DNA of 64,000 bases from an uncultured Schlesneria sp. (GCA_903904835.1 CAIVEI010000019.1:1-64000), one strand, 5' to 3'; positions 1-9,470 are shown, counted from the first letter of the stretch. Numbers and translations: made by a program. Notes: a model not told the origin generated them from the letters alone.

Positions 1-118
1 CAACCGCGCCCAGTGTTGCTCAACCGCGCCCAGTGTTGCTCAACCGCGCCCAGTGTTGCTCAACCGCGCCCAGTGTTGCTCAACCGCGCCCAGTGTTGCT
101 CAACCGCGCCCAGTGTTG
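1..118. repeat. 20-bp tandem repeat (minisatellite), about 6 copies
   Basis: Five exact 20-bp units plus an 18-base sixth unit stand in direct tandem from the first base. Each unit starts CAAC and carries GTTG at its positions 15-18, so there is a weak palindromic frame (CAAC...GTTG). The array begins at the window edge and probably continues to the left. It ends about 170 bp before the cysD start. No coding role is apparent. Confidence 0.95.
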
Positions 119-291
119 AATTTGGTTGATTTTTGGGGAAGCCTGCTGGTCCCTGCTGGTGCTGGTGGAAAGGCTCGTTGACCGCCGCCGCAGCGGCAGT
201 GGGATTCGAGTGGCTTGCGTTCGATGTTGCCCTTTCCGAAAGAGAACTGAATTCTGTACAACTCAGGGACAGAGACCATACAGGAGGGCGG

Positions 292-1221
292 ATGATTAAC
301 AGCAGTAGCACCAGCAGCAATTACAACTTGACCCATTTGAAAGTGCTCGAGGCCGAGAGCATCCATATTATTCGCGAGGTTGCCGCCGAGTTTGAGCGAC
401 CTGTGATGCTCTATTCCATCGGCAAGGACTCCGCCGTGATGTTGCGGCTGGCACAGAAAGCGTTCTACCCCGGACGAATGCCTTTCCCGTTGCTGCACGT
501 CGATACGACCTGGAAATTCCGTGAGATGATCGAGTTCCGCGACCGGTTCTGTCGCGAACAGGGGCTTGACCTGAAGGTCTGGATCAATCAGGAAGGGAAG
601 GCTCAGAACATCAACCCCTTCGACCACGGCTCGAAAAAACATACCGATATCATGAAAACAGCGTCGCTGAAGCAGGCGCTGAACCACTATCAGTTCGACG
701 CGGCCTTCGGCGGTGCTCGACGTGACGAAGAGAAGAGCCGGGCCAAGGAACGCGTTTATAGCTTCCGCGATCGCCTGCATCAGTGGGACCCGAAGAACCA
801 GCGCCCTGAACTGTGGAACTTGTACAACAGCAAGGTCAACAAGGGTGAGAGCATCCGTGCGTTCCCGCTGAGCAACTGGACCGAACTGGATATCTGGCAG
901 TACGTTCACCTCGACAACATCCCCATCGTTCCGCTTTACTTCGCCGAAATGCGTCCTGTCGTCGAACGAGACGGTACGCTGATCATGGTCGACGATGACC
1001 GGATGAGGTTGCTCCCCGGCGAAAAACCGATGATGAAACGAGTGCGGTTCCGTACTTTAGGTTGCTACCCGCTCACTGGGGCGATTGAAAGTAACGCGAC
1101 AACGCTGCCTGAGATCATCGAAGAGATGTTGCTGGCAACGAATTCCGAGCGGCAAGGGCGGGTGATCGACCACGATGAGACCGGGTCGATGGAGCAGAAA
1201 AAGCGAGAGGGATACTTCTGA
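292..1221 (+). CDS. cysD: Sulfate adenylyltransferase subunit 2 (CysD)
   Basis: This is the small, catalytic ATP-sulfurylase subunit, which with the CysN GTPase makes adenosine 5'-phosphosulfate from ATP and sulfate in the cytoplasm. The 309-residue product has the PP-loop-like motif [10 protein letters not shown] near residue 40, then the family segment around [16 protein letters not shown], the [15 protein letters not shown] signature, and a C-terminus rich in basic residues as in the family. Length matches the usual 300-310 residues. I chose ATG 292 because a strong SD (AGGAGGGCGG) lies just upstream; the frame stays open back to 133, but that stretch resembles no CysD sequence. The stop is one base before the cysNC start, so the two are almost certainly one transcript and probably translationally coupled. 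Confidence 0.97.
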   Translation: MINSSSTSSNYNLTHLKVLEAESIHIIREVAAEFERPVMLYSIGKDSAVMLRLAQKAFYPGRMPFPLLHVDTTWKFREMIEFRDRFCREQGLDLKVWINQEGKAQNINPFDHGSKKHTDIMKTASLKQALNHYQFDAAFGGARRDEEKSRAKERVYSFRDRLHQWDPKNQRPELWNLYNSKVNKGESIRAFPLSNWTELDIWQYVHLDNIPIVPLYFAEMRPVVERDGTLIMVDDDRMRLLPGEKPMMKRVRFRTLGCYPLTGAIESNATTLPEIIEEMLLATNSERQGRVIDHDETGSMEQKKREGYF

Positions 1222-1222
1222 T

Positions 1223-3157
1223 ATGCAAGCTGTTGATTTGAGTCAGGAAGACATTCACACGTACCTCGCCCGTCACCAGAAAAAGGAGCTGTTGCGCTTC
1301 CTCACCTGTGGCAGTGTCGACGACGGAAAAAGCACGCTGATCGGTCGGTTGCTGCACGACACTAAGATGATCTACGAAGACCAGCTTGCCGCCGTGAAGC
1401 GCGATAGCGAAAAGGTCGGCACGACAGGCGCTGGCGAAATCGACCTCGCCCTGCTGACGGACGGCCTGAAAGCCGAACGCGAACAGGGGATTACGATCGA
1501 CGTCGCGTATCGTTATTTTTCGACCGATCGCCGCAAGTTCATCATCGCCGATACGCCAGGTCACGAGCAGTACACGCGCAACATGGCGACAGGTGCCTCG
1601 ACGTGCCAGTTGGCCATCATCCTCATTGATGCTCGTTACGGCGTCATGACCCAGACTCGACGGCACTCGTTCATCGTGTCGTTGCTGGGGATCCGGCACG
1701 TTGTTGTCGCGATCAACAAAATGGATCTCGTTGATTACTCACGCGATGTGTTTGAACGGATCAAGGACGACTACACCGGCTTCGTGGCTAAGCTTGATCT
1801 GCACGACATCACGTTTATTCCGATGTCGGCATTAAAAGGTGACAACGTCGTTACCAAGAGCGAATCGATGCCCTGGTATTCCGGCCCGCCGCTGCTGGAC
1901 CACCTTGAAACTGTCCACATCGCCAGCGATCGAAACCTGACCGACCTGCGTTTTCCGGTGCAGTATGTCATTCGTCCCAATCTCGACTTCCGTGGTTTCG
2001 CTGGCACTGTTGCGTCGGGAGTCTTGCGCAAGGGGGCCGAAGTCATGGTGCTGCCGTCGGGTAAACGGAGCACAGTGAAGTCGATTGTGACGTACGACGG
2101 CGAGTTAGAAGAAGCATTCGCGCCCCTGGCGGTGACGGTAACGCTGACCGATGAGGTCGATGTCAGTCGCGGCGACATGCTTGTGCTGCCAGACAACCCG
2201 CCACACGTCACGAGTGAAATTGAGGCGATGGTGGTCTGGATGGCCGAGCAGCCACTCGTCCCTGGTCGACCTTATTTGCTGAAACAAACGACGCGACAGA
2301 TCTCGGCAGAGGTCGTGTCATTCCGCTATGGCGTCGATGTGAACACCCTTGAACACCGGGCCGCTCCGCGACTGGAGTTGAACGAGGTTGGGCTTGTGCA
2401 GTTCAGTCTGACGCAGCCGTTAGCATGTGATCCATACCGCACTAATGCGGCAACCGGAGCGTTTATCCTCATTGATCGCCTGACAAACAACACTGTCGGA
2501 GCGGGAATGATCGTCGAGACCGGCAGCAATCGGGCTACTGGCGACGTGTGGGGATCGGAACCGGCGGTCAGCCTCAAGTTGCGTGAGAGCCTGATTTCAT
2601 CAGCGGAACGCGAGCAGCGTTACGGTCAGGTTCCAGTAACGGTGTTGCTGGTCGGGCTAACGGGAAGTGGTAAGAGCCGGATCGCCTACGCGCTGGAACG
2701 TCGCCTGTGGGACGAGGGCCGGGCTGTGACGGTGTTATACGGCCAGAGCATGCGTCAGGGTCTAAACCGCGACCTGGGGTTCACTGCCGATGATCGGTCC
2801 GAAAACCTGCGACGCTCGGCTGAAGTGGCGAAATTGATGAACGACGCAGGGGTGATAACCATCGCGGCATTCGTCGCGCCACATGACGCGGTACGTGAGA
2901 AGGCCAAGCAGTTGATTGGCCCAAACAGAGTCCTTGAGATTTACTGTACCGCTCCAATGGAAGTGCTGCGTGCACGCGACCAGAGCGGTGCGTACAAGTT
3001 GGCTGACGCGGGCAAGATCGCTCAGATGCCAGGTGTGACGGCTGCGTTCGAGGAGCCGAAAAACCCTGACCTCGTTCTGCAGACCGAACAGATCAGCGTC
3101 GAAGAAAGCGTTAACCGGATCGTTGAGCTGATGAAAGCAAAGGGATTCATTTCCTGA
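1223..3157 (+). CDS. cysNC: Bifunctional sulfate adenylyltransferase subunit 1 / adenylyl-sulfate kinase (CysNC)
   Basis: A 644-residue fusion of the CysN GTPase (about residues 1-450) and a CysC-type APS kinase domain (about 465-644). The GTPase part shows the P-loop GSVDDGKST (residues 30-38), DTPGHEQY and NKMD, followed by EF-Tu-like beta-barrel domains. The kinase part has P-loop GLTGSGKS and the family run [10 protein letters not shown] then [17 protein letters not shown]. The usual APS-binding DGDN is replaced here by YGQS, while the following Arg is kept, so kinase competence should not be taken for granted. ATG 1223 is preferred over in-frame 1175, which lies inside cysD. Together with CysD it would turn sulfate into APS and, if the kinase works, PAPS. 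Confidence 0.95.
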   Translation: MQAVDLSQEDIHTYLARHQKKELLRFLTCGSVDDGKSTLIGRLLHDTKMIYEDQLAAVKRDSEKVGTTGAGEIDLALLTDGLKAEREQGITIDVAYRYFSTDRRKFIIADTPGHEQYTRNMATGASTCQLAIILIDARYGVMTQTRRHSFIVSLLGIRHVVVAINKMDLVDYSRDVFERIKDDYTGFVAKLDLHDITFIPMSALKGDNVVTKSESMPWYSGPPLLDHLETVHIASDRNLTDLRFPVQYVIRPNLDFRGFAGTVASGVLRKGAEVMVLPSGKRSTVKSIVTYDGELEEAFAPLAVTVTLTDEVDVSRGDMLVLPDNPPHVTSEIEAMVVWMAEQPLVPGRPYLLKQTTRQISAEVVSFRYGVDVNTLEHRAAPRLELNEVGLVQFSLTQPLACDPYRTNAATGAFILIDRLTNNTVGAGMIVETGSNRATGDVWGSEPAVSLKLRESLISSAEREQRYGQVPVTVLLVGLTGSGKSRIAYALERRLWDEGRAVTVLYGQSMRQGLNRDLGFTADDRSENLRRSAEVAKLMNDAGVITIAAFVAPHDAVREKAKQLIGPNRVLEIYCTAPMEVLRARDQSGAYKLADAGKIAQMPGVTAAFEEPKNPDLVLQTEQISVEESVNRIVELMKAKGFIS

Positions 3158-4060
3158 ATTTAACGGCATCAATTGTCGAGCGCCGGATGCCATGCCCCAA
3201 TCAGGCTTTCCTTCAGAACAAACGGGCACTGCTGTGAAGCATTTTGTTTCATGTGCCACTGCTTCGGAGTCCTCGGAGAAGCAGTGTCTTGAAATCGACT
3301 CTCACTGTTTCGCTCGGCACTGCTTGACGTAAGACCGTCAAGCAGCGGCACGGTCTTCAGTGGCTCCCAAGCTTTCTCGAAGAAAAATGCTTCACGGCGT
3401 TGCCCAATCGGCCTGGTAATTCCCAAAGCCAGGGTCGTAGTTCCGCCTGAAGCCCTGGTGGTCGGTCAACACAAATAATACGAGGCCTGAAAGGTCGGCC
3501 ATCCGTTTCCTTTTTTGTCGCCGGCGCAGTTCTATCGACGTGCATGATGTCTTGAGGGAACTGTCGGCCCTTCTGGGGTTTTCTCTTGATCAATGGACGA
3601 TACCAGCGCTTTCGGAAGACCTCCGACCCTGGCTATTTGAACGAATACACGTTGGGTCGCAAGAATGCGATCTTGTCTTATCGCCAAGCGCTAACGCCAA
3701 TCTCTTTTCATTCCTTCGAAGGGGCGAAGCGGGGGGGGGGTATGCAAGATTATCGATGAATGACACTCCAAGGCACTCGGGACAACAAGAGGGCTATCGA
3801 ACTTTTTCGAAATGGCTTGGCCGGTTGGGACAGCAGAATTAGGCGGCAATTTGATGGCGAAGCTTATTTGTGCAAGTGAATTTGCGTTGTTGTGACGGCT
3901 TGCTATCTCGCTTCATGCTCGATTGCGCCGACTTCACAAGCACAAACTCGCCGCGCCGATAGCTCTGGTCAAACCAGGATTCGACCGGACTTGCCTGATT
4001 CGAGATCGCTTTCTTGCCAGCCTGCGCTCCTTGGGACTCTGAAAATGCGGGTGGCACACT
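3158..4060. other. Gene-free stretch with hairpins and a G10 run
   Basis: No recognisable protein is found on either strand; the short open frames have no start context or family features. Two perfect hairpins lie close together: 3257-3265 pairs with 3278-3286 (9 bp), and 3320-3329 pairs with 3336-3345 (10 bp, 6-base loop). Neither is followed by a T-run, so they look more like repeat elements than terminators, though they could protect the cysDNC 3' end. A run of ten G is at 3731-3740. The open frame at 3540-3842 runs through that tract and might be relic coding DNA, but I cannot name it. Confidence 0.6.
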
Positions 4061-5248
4061 TTATCGGTCGTCCTCGACAAGCGCTTGGATCATCCCCCCT
4101 TTTACTGCGGCCACAAGTGTTGCGTAATCTTTCTCATTCTGGTCCGCGTAAGTTAACGCGAATTCACCGATGGCCTGGTCAAACTCATCCGATTTGCCGA
4201 GGTAACCGCTGATCAACGCCGCATCTCCAGATTTGGCGTGGGAGTGCGCCAATGTCCGCCCACACAACTCGGCGTACAGCATCGCTTGCGCGGCCGAAGC
4301 ACCTTCTTCGATGCGAGCAGACATTTTCATGTCCCTTAATTGGCGTATAAAAAAATCGCGGCCACGACGGCCACGCGTCCAACCCAGAAAGATGTCGCTG
4401 GCCGACTGCATCAAGCGTTGCCCGACGACAACGCGTTGCCCATGGTTTTCATACAGGCTTTTCCCCGCGTATGGTTCCAGCGCCGAAGGACAAGCTTGCT
4501 TGAATTGCAGCAGCAGTGGATGATTTTCTGCAGAGAAAAACAGCCCGACGAAGCAGCGGGTGCCGACGCTGCCGATGCCCACCGCTTTGATGACAACGTC
4601 TTCCAGGCTGTAGCGGTCAAAGAGGACGCGGCGCTCGTCGGACAGCGATAACCGGTAGTCTTCCAATGCCTCACGAATGATCTCCGCATGCTCCGGCTCG
4701 AGTTCTTTCGTGACATGAAAGAGAGCTGGCGGCTGGTCGATCAGACGCCGGTGTCCCGCGACCTCTTCGCTGATCCGAGGGTAAAGATAATCTGTGATGC
4801 GCTGCCTGGCCTTTGCAACGAATTCTTCGCGAAACTCTCTAATCTTCGCATTGGGCGCCATATCGATGATCGTCTGGGCATCCAGGCGGTCATACCAGAC
4901 GTCCAGAGGACTCATTTTCGAGAGTTCCCGCAGGCGTTGGCGGTAAGCACGAACGCACTCGATCGCGGCAGCTTGGGCTTGCTTGTCGGTGAGTTTGATG
5001 TCGCGTACGGCTACGGCAAAACTAACCGCCAGACGTTTGACATCCCACTCCCACGGTGCGGGGAGCGTTTCATCGAAATCGTTGATGTCGAAGATCAAAT
5101 TCCGCTCGGGGGTCGCGAACAGACCGAAGTTGAGCAGGTGACAATCACCGCAGGCCTGTACGCGCAACCCGGTGGTGGGAGTGGTGGCCAGATCGGAAGC
5201 CATGAGTCCCGCAGAACCGCGTAGAAAGGTAAATGGACTCGGCAACAT
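4061..5248 (-). CDS. DUF2252 family protein (start region frameshifted)
   Basis: The 395-residue frame matches DUF2252 (COG4320), a kinase-fold-like family of unknown function: MLPSPFTFLRGSA, then ACGDCHLLNFGLF and DINDFDETLPAPWEWDVKRL, then a C-terminal segment with GRTLAHSHAKSGDAALISGY. The first ATG (5248) is too far inside: the same frame continues upstream to about 5464 with typical family sequence (DPIEILKESNQDRLPELV, then PIRYGR) but has no start codon there. A good start with MNSNFQAAEAGG lies one frame over. The intact protein would therefore need one frame change near 5415-5430. See the separate entry. Role unknown; it stands alone. Confidence 0.85.
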   Translation of the reverse strand: MLPSPFTFLRGSAGLMASDLATTPTTGLRVQACGDCHLLNFGLFATPERNLIFDINDFDETLPAPWEWDVKRLAVSFAVAVRDIKLTDKQAQAAAIECVRAYRQRLRELSKMSPLDVWYDRLDAQTIIDMAPNAKIREFREEFVAKARQRITDYLYPRISEEVAGHRRLIDQPPALFHVTKELEPEHAEIIREALEDYRLSLSDERRVLFDRYSLEDVVIKAVGIGSVGTRCFVGLFFSAENHPLLLQFKQACPSALEPYAGKSLYENHGQRVVVGQRLMQSASDIFLGWTRGRRGRDFFIRQLRDMKMSARIEEGASAAQAMLYAELCGRTLAHSHAKSGDAALISGYLGKSDEFDQAIGEFALTYADQNEKDYATLVAAVKGGMIQALVEDDR

Positions 5249-5492
5249 GCGCCCGTAACGGATCGGTACGAGTTCGGGGAGTCGATCCTGATTCGATTCC
5301 TTCAGAATTTCGATCGGATCGCGGCGGCTCGCTGGCGGTTTCCAACCGGCGTGACTTTGACGCGAAACGATGTTGCGTAACGCTTTGCCGGTGGCAATGC
5401 GATCGTCGCGTGAGCGGAAAGACGGGAAGGTTTCCGCCGGCCTCAGCCGCTTGGAAATTGCTGTTCATGGGTGATTCCTCTGAGGAAGACAT
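5249..5492 (-). other. N-terminal part of the DUF2252 gene, in two frames
   Basis: Reading the minus strand, ATG at 5492 or 5468 opens a frame giving MNSNFQAAEAGGNLP. After about 5430 the family-like sequence (RSRDDRIATGKALRN, later IRYGR) is in the frame that continues into 4061-5248. Moving between them needs one base to be skipped, as though the DNA carries one extra base near the CTTCCC/GTCTTTCC stretch. Either the gene is broken, the assembly has a one-base error, or translation shifts +1. I see no classic slippery site that would make programmed shifting likely. Confidence 0.65.
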
Positions 5493-5998
5493 GTCGATCT
5501 CGCAATTCCATGCAGGCTGAGCGGGGCAGATTCGATTCCAATACTTTGACCAGACTTAATGCTATCTCGCACTTTCTCAATTGGCGATGTTGAGTCATCC
5601 GGAAACAGTTCAGACCACCCATTAGTGGTTCCTGATTTTTTTAATGCTGTTATGGGGCTCGCGGGCGAGAAATGCCAAGCGGAGGAGAAAATGTGTCATG
5701 AATTGTTTAATCGCGACAACATCTGGCTGAATTGAAGAAAGGACTTGGACAAGTTCTGGACTCAATACGACATTCGCGCTCAAGCGATTCCGTATTGCAA
5801 CATTGCAACTATTGCTGAGCCAAGTAGTTTTGGGAATCGAGTCTGCAAGATTTGAATTCGATCAAACAAGTTCAGGCGGATTGATGATAGGCAAACGAGA
5901 TTGCGGAATCCGGAGTGGCGATATTCCGCACTAAATCCTTGTGCGTTGATTAAAAACGCCAGGCTGCGGTGTATGAGCTTGTCAAAGAGACAGTGAAA
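5493..5998. other. Intergenic stretch, nothing recognised
   Basis: About 500 bp between the DUF2252 gene start and tRNA-Gly. It is richer in A and T than its surroundings and has no open frame of note, no clear terminator and no copy of the repeats seen elsewhere in the window. Confidence 0.5.
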
Positions 5999-6069
5999 AG
6001 CGGGTGAAGGGAATCGAACCCTCGCCTAAAGCTTGGGAAGCTTTCATTCTACCATTGAACTACACCCGC
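5999..6069 (-). tRNA. tRNA-Gly (anticodon TCC)
   Basis: Reading the minus strand, the acceptor arms GCGGGTG and CACCCGC pair fully. The T-arm carries GGTTCGATTCC, and the anticodon stem AAAGC/GCTTT encloses the loop TTCCCAA, giving anticodon TCC for glycine codons GGA/GGG. CCA is not encoded. It is oriented the same way as proC upstream. Confidence 0.95.
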
Positions 6070-6185
6070 GAGGTTTCGACCCAAACTACCAGTTGATTGT
6101 GACAGGGTCAAGCGGTTGGATTGAGGATTGGTGTTTCTGCTTTACTGATTGCATGGCAGCGTGCATGGCAGCGATGGTTGAAGGA

Positions 6186-6216
6186 TGGTGGGCCTCAATG
6201 ATTCGACGCACCCTAC
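6186..6216. repeat. Solo half of the RAYT-associated palindromic repeat
   Basis: This 31-base stretch matches the right arm of the palindromic repeats that flank the RAYT gene (for example 10595-10625) at 28 of 31 positions. It has no partner arm nearby. It sits between the tRNA-Gly and the proC stop codon, consistent with a decayed REP copy landing at a gene 3' end. Confidence 0.8.
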
Positions 6217-6232
6217 GGGGACTGGGTCGGCG

Positions 6233-7060
6233 TCACGATTTTGCGTCCAGCTCGCGGGCTCGTTCTGTGGCGGCTTCGACGGCGTCCATCAGGATACCTC
6301 GCAGACCGCCTCGTTCGAGTTCGTGTAAACCGGCGATTGTTGTGCCGCCGGGACTTGTCACAGCGTCTTTCAAGGGGCCGGGATGCTGGCCGGTCGTCAG
6401 GACCATCTGGGCGGCACCGAGGACCGTCTGGGCGGCCAGTTTTGTGGCCGTGTCGCGAGGGAGGCCCATACGGACACCTCCGTCGCTCAATGCTTCGATG
6501 ATCTGGTAAACGTAAGCGGGGCCGCTTCCTGACAGACCTGTTACGGCGTCCAATAGCTTTTCGGGAACTTCCACAGCAAGGCCAACGTTCGACAACAGTT
6601 TTTGCACTAATGCAGCATCGTCGCTTGTGGCGTTGGCCCCTCGACTGAAGGCGCTGGCACCGCAGCCGACCAGACATGGCGTGTTGGGCATCACGCGAAT
6701 TAATCGTGCGTCTGGAGTCAGGCCAGCGGTCATCGTCTTGAGGGAAACTCCAGCAGCGATCGACACGATCAAATGGTCAGGGCGAACGACGTCCCGCAAA
6801 TCTGCCAGGGCAGCCGTCATTTGTTGCGGTTTGACCGCCAGAAAGATCACGGTCGATTCCTGGGCGACATCACGGTTGGACGAAACCAACCGACCGCCTG
6901 TGACTTCGACGAAACGCTGGCCTGCTGCGGGGACGACATCACAAGCGACGATGGATGTCGGGGACAAAGTGCGGGCAGCCAAGAAGCCCTTAGCCAGTGC
7001 TGTAGCCATCTGGCCTGCACCGACGAACCCGATCGTTAATGGTTTCGACTCGCCAGACAT
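6233..7060 (-). CDS. proC: Pyrroline-5-carboxylate reductase (ProC)
   Basis: It reduces 1-pyrroline-5-carboxylate to L-proline with NAD(P)H, the last step of proline synthesis. The 275-residue protein starts with the Rossmann motif IGFVGAGQMATALAKG, then has FLAVKPQQ, MPNTPCLVGCGA and the C-terminal family signature (around GLSGSGPAYVYQIIEALSDGG, then GVRMGLPRDTA) that forms the dimer and substrate site, ending with SPGGTTIAGLHELE. Length and motif order are those of ordinary ProC. The ATG at 7060 gives the expected N-terminus. It lies 296 bp downstream of the ketosynthase gene with nested repeats between them, so joint transcription is uncertain. Confidence 0.96.
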   Translation of the reverse strand: MSGESKPLTIGFVGAGQMATALAKGFLAARTLSPTSIVACDVVPAAGQRFVEVTGGRLVSSNRDVAQESTVIFLAVKPQQMTAALADLRDVVRPDHLIVSIAAGVSLKTMTAGLTPDARLIRVMPNTPCLVGCGASAFSRGANATSDDAALVQKLLSNVGLAVEVPEKLLDAVTGLSGSGPAYVYQIIEALSDGGVRMGLPRDTATKLAAQTVLGAAQMVLTTGQHPGPLKDAVTSPGGTTIAGLHELERGGLRGILMDAVEAATERARELDAKS

Positions 7061-7083
7061 ACGTCAAATTCCTTCATGATCAT

Positions 7084-7347
7084 CTTAAACCCCACCTCCC
7101 CTGCGGGGGTGGTTAACGGGCCTGTGGACCAGCGTAATGATTGGCTTCTCTACGATGTTCCGGGTTCCAGGACATGATTGAGATGCAGCTAAACCTTTAT
7201 CACAAAACACACCCTGAAACACTAGCCCGACGCGCAAGCGAGGGAGCGAGGACAAAGCAAGACCCTCGCTTGCGCGTCGGGCTAACGAACAATCCGGGAA
7301 TTAGGGCAAAGGCCCGATGACCACCCCCGCAGGGGAGGTGGGGCTTC
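7084..7347. repeat. Nested inverted repeats between proC and the ketosynthase gene
   Basis: An outer inverted repeat (CCCCACCTCCCCTGCGGGGG at about 7087-7108 against its complement at about 7323-7343) encloses an inner one in which TAGCCCGACGCGCAAGCGAG (about 7221-7240) pairs with its complement at about 7264-7283. Such GC-rich repeats recur in planctomycete genomes and often give spurious open frames like the one across 7200-7412 here. The whole can be drawn as one long stem-loop. No protein is supported. Confidence 0.85.
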
Positions 7348-7356
7348 TGCCGTTGT

Positions 7357-8715
7357 TTAGATGGCACGAATGACAGCGGCGGCACTTTGACCCATGCGAG
7401 TTCGATTGACACTCAGGGCAATGCCGTTCGTCATCTTCAGCGGTTCGCCATGAACAATATTCAATCGGCACAGCGGATCAGGAGTCCGATAGTTGAGGGT
7501 CATCGGCAAATGGCCGTGTCGCATTGCCAAAAGGCTTCCGGCCAGTTCGACAGCTCCGGCACCCGCGTCAAAGTGACCGAAGTAACTTTTCAGCGCTGTG
7601 ACAGGAATCGATTCGGCGACGCTTCCCAGAGCCTGATAGTAGGCTCGTGATTCTGCGATGTCGTCTTTTCGAGTTCCCTTGCCGTGTGCGTTGATGTGAC
7701 CCAGGTCACTTGGCGACAAGTTTGATCGTTTGAGCGCTGCATTGATTGATCGGGCAAGACCGAGACCATTGGCACGGTTTGAAGGATCGCTTCCATCGCA
7801 GCCTGCGCCGACACCTAAAACTTCACAGTAGATCGGTGCACCACGTCGAATCGCATGCTCGTAGCGTTCGAGAACGAACGAGGCAGCACCTTCACCGGCG
7901 ACCGTTCCGTCACGATCAAGATCGAATGGTCGGCAGGCAAATCTTGGATCATCGCCAGGAGACAGCGTGTCGTACAGATTCAGTCGAGCGATTTCCAGTG
8001 GATGAATGTACGAACTGCAAGCTCCGACGATCATGACGTCGGCGGCACCACGCTCGATGACTCGCATCCCCTCGGCCAAGGCCAAAAGAGCTGACGATTC
8101 GCAGCTTGTAATGGTGTTGTTCGGGCCACGCGCATCGTGTTCGATCGCGACATGACAGGCTGGCATGTTAGGTAGTTGTTTCAGCAGCCACAGAGGTGCG
8201 ATCTCGCCCAAACCGTCTTCGGCCCAGCCGTCAAATGAAACGCCGTCAGCCGTCTGTTGCAGATGGCGTGCGGCATCGGCCAATTCTTCTGGAGTGGCTG
8301 ACATATGGCCTGCACCGAATTCGACACCCAATCGTTCGGGGTCGATTGAGCCTTGCGGGAGAGCGGCATCGGACATCGCCATCGAGGCGCTGGCGACTCC
8401 TAATTGGATGTCGCGGGACATGACTTTGAGGAATTTTCGTTGGTAGATGTGTTCCAATGGATCAAAATCATGGACTTCGGCAGCCAACTTAGACGGAAGC
8501 CCCCCGGATGGGAACGCTGTCAATAAGTCGATCCCCGACCTTCCAGCGATTAAATTTCGCCAGAAAGCGTCTTGACCAATACCAATCGGTGATACAACTC
8601 CAACACCCGTGACAACCACGCGTTGGGAGTCGGAACCAGCCATCATAGCCTGACCCCGCAATGACTTTGGAAACGGATTCCCCGTTCCAACGTCTTTCCA
8701 AACTTGTTCCGGCAT
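7357..8715 (-). CDS. Beta-ketoacyl-ACP synthase, FabF-like
   Basis: A thiolase-fold condensing enzyme that would elongate acyl chains with malonyl-ACP. The N-terminal RVVVTGVGVVSPIG, the Cys motif (TITSCESS, nucleophilic Cys), NAHGKGTRKDD (first His) and SYFGHFDAGAGAVELAG (second His) keep the Cys-His-His triad. The sequence around the first His differs from usual FabF (NAHGTSTPxND), so this may belong to a secondary or polyketide-type branch rather than housekeeping FabF. No ACP or other fab gene is adjacent. The long frame starts at 8715 (ATG with AAGGA very close); ATG 8643, just before AGSDSQRVVV, is an equally good start and gives about 428 residues. Confidence 0.9.
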   Translation of the reverse strand: MPEQVWKDVGTGNPFPKSLRGQAMMAGSDSQRVVVTGVGVVSPIGIGQDAFWRNLIAGRSGIDLLTAFPSGGLPSKLAAEVHDFDPLEHIYQRKFLKVMSRDIQLGVASASMAMSDAALPQGSIDPERLGVEFGAGHMSATPEELADAARHLQQTADGVSFDGWAEDGLGEIAPLWLLKQLPNMPACHVAIEHDARGPNNTITSCESSALLALAEGMRVIERGAADVMIVGACSSYIHPLEIARLNLYDTLSPGDDPRFACRPFDLDRDGTVAGEGAASFVLERYEHAIRRGAPIYCEVLGVGAGCDGSDPSNRANGLGLARSINAALKRSNLSPSDLGHINAHGKGTRKDDIAESRAYYQALGSVAESIPVTALKSYFGHFDAGAGAVELAGSLLAMRHGHLPMTLNYRTPDPLCRLNIVHGEPLKMTNGIALSVNRTRMGQSAAAVIRAI

Positions 8716-9350
8716 TCCTTGCCGATCGCTGACATATCAACCAGTTCCGTTCGATTGAGGCACTCGCGTTTCATTTGCGAATATCACAGTCGACAGAAAT
8801 AAACTCATTCGATACCGACACAATCTCCGGACTATCAAAGTCTATCGGACATTGAGCCTGACCGAATCGATGTTGTTTCTGTGGCGCGTTCAAACCCGAA
8901 CGCGTCGACGAAAACTGCGAGAACTGTCAGCGGACCAAGCAACGGTTCTCAAAAAACACCCAAAACACTGCATTTGTTGGAGGCTCTATTCACGATTCCT
9001 CAAGACCCACTTGAAAAATCGTCCCAGCGAATCGAACCACCGACACGTTAGAATATCAAGATTCGATGAATTTCGGAATCTCAAATCCTCGAAGTAGGGG
9101 GAAGAATTAGGAACAATCTGCAACGTCGCTTGCATGGCCGCTACTCAATGATTAGACTGCCCGACCCGATTTCGTTCGTGGTTTGTTTGTAAAAGTGGGC
9201 TCGCGGCAAAGCCGGCAACACAATCCATTTTCTATTAACGACTTATGTGATTTCGGTTCAGTCGAGTGGGCGTGATTGCCTGCGTTCGCAGCTGTTAATC
9301 TGGAAAATTCGCTCCGTTTCATCTGGGATGGGAGCAAAGAGGGTATTGGC
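8716..9350. other. Intergenic stretch, no gene recognised
   Basis: This separates the minus-strand ketosynthase from the plus-strand small genes and should hold two divergent promoters, but I cannot point to convincing -35/-10 pairs. An 81-residue plus frame (8852-9097) is basic and lacks family features; I do not call it. Confidence 0.5.
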
Positions 9351-9470
9351 ATGGTTTACCGTCCACGGACGAAATTGAAGTTGGCTCGCAAGGCCAAGCG
9401 CTGTCCAAAATGTAATAAACTTGTTCGTATGCGTGTTCGCTGCAAGACTTGTCACAAGAAGTTGCGCTAG
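9351..9470 (+). CDS. 39-residue zinc-ribbon-like basic protein
   Basis: A very short, highly basic product with two CxxC pairs (CPKC ... CKTC) separated by a basic stretch, followed by HKKLR. This is the pattern of a tiny treble-clef or zinc-ribbon protein, such as small ribosomal proteins, but I cannot assign it to one. ATG 9351 is preceded by AAGAGGG at a good distance; the longer frame from 9276 adds unrelated sequence. The next gene, also tiny and basic, begins 68 bp downstream. I infer an RNA- or ribosome-associated role from composition only. Confidence 0.7.
   Translation: MVYRPRTKLKLARKAKRCPKCNKLVRMRVRCKTCHKKLR

Noticed and set aside
1-118. CRISPR array
   Set aside because: Units are directly adjacent with no unique spacers, so it is a minisatellite.
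100-909. 269-residue frame on the minus strand over cysD
   Set aside because: Shadow of cysD; its end repeats NTGRG from the minisatellite and it shows no domain.
1115-1699. 194-residue minus frame over the cysD/cysNC junction
   Set aside because: It overlaps two well supported genes completely and has no recognised motif.
7200-7412. 70-residue open frame on the minus strand
   Set aside because: It reads through the inner GC-rich inverted repeat and the end of the ketosynthase gene; no family or start context.
8852-9097. 81-residue plus frame
   Set aside because: Basic, no conserved motif and no SD; it lies in a likely promoter stretch.
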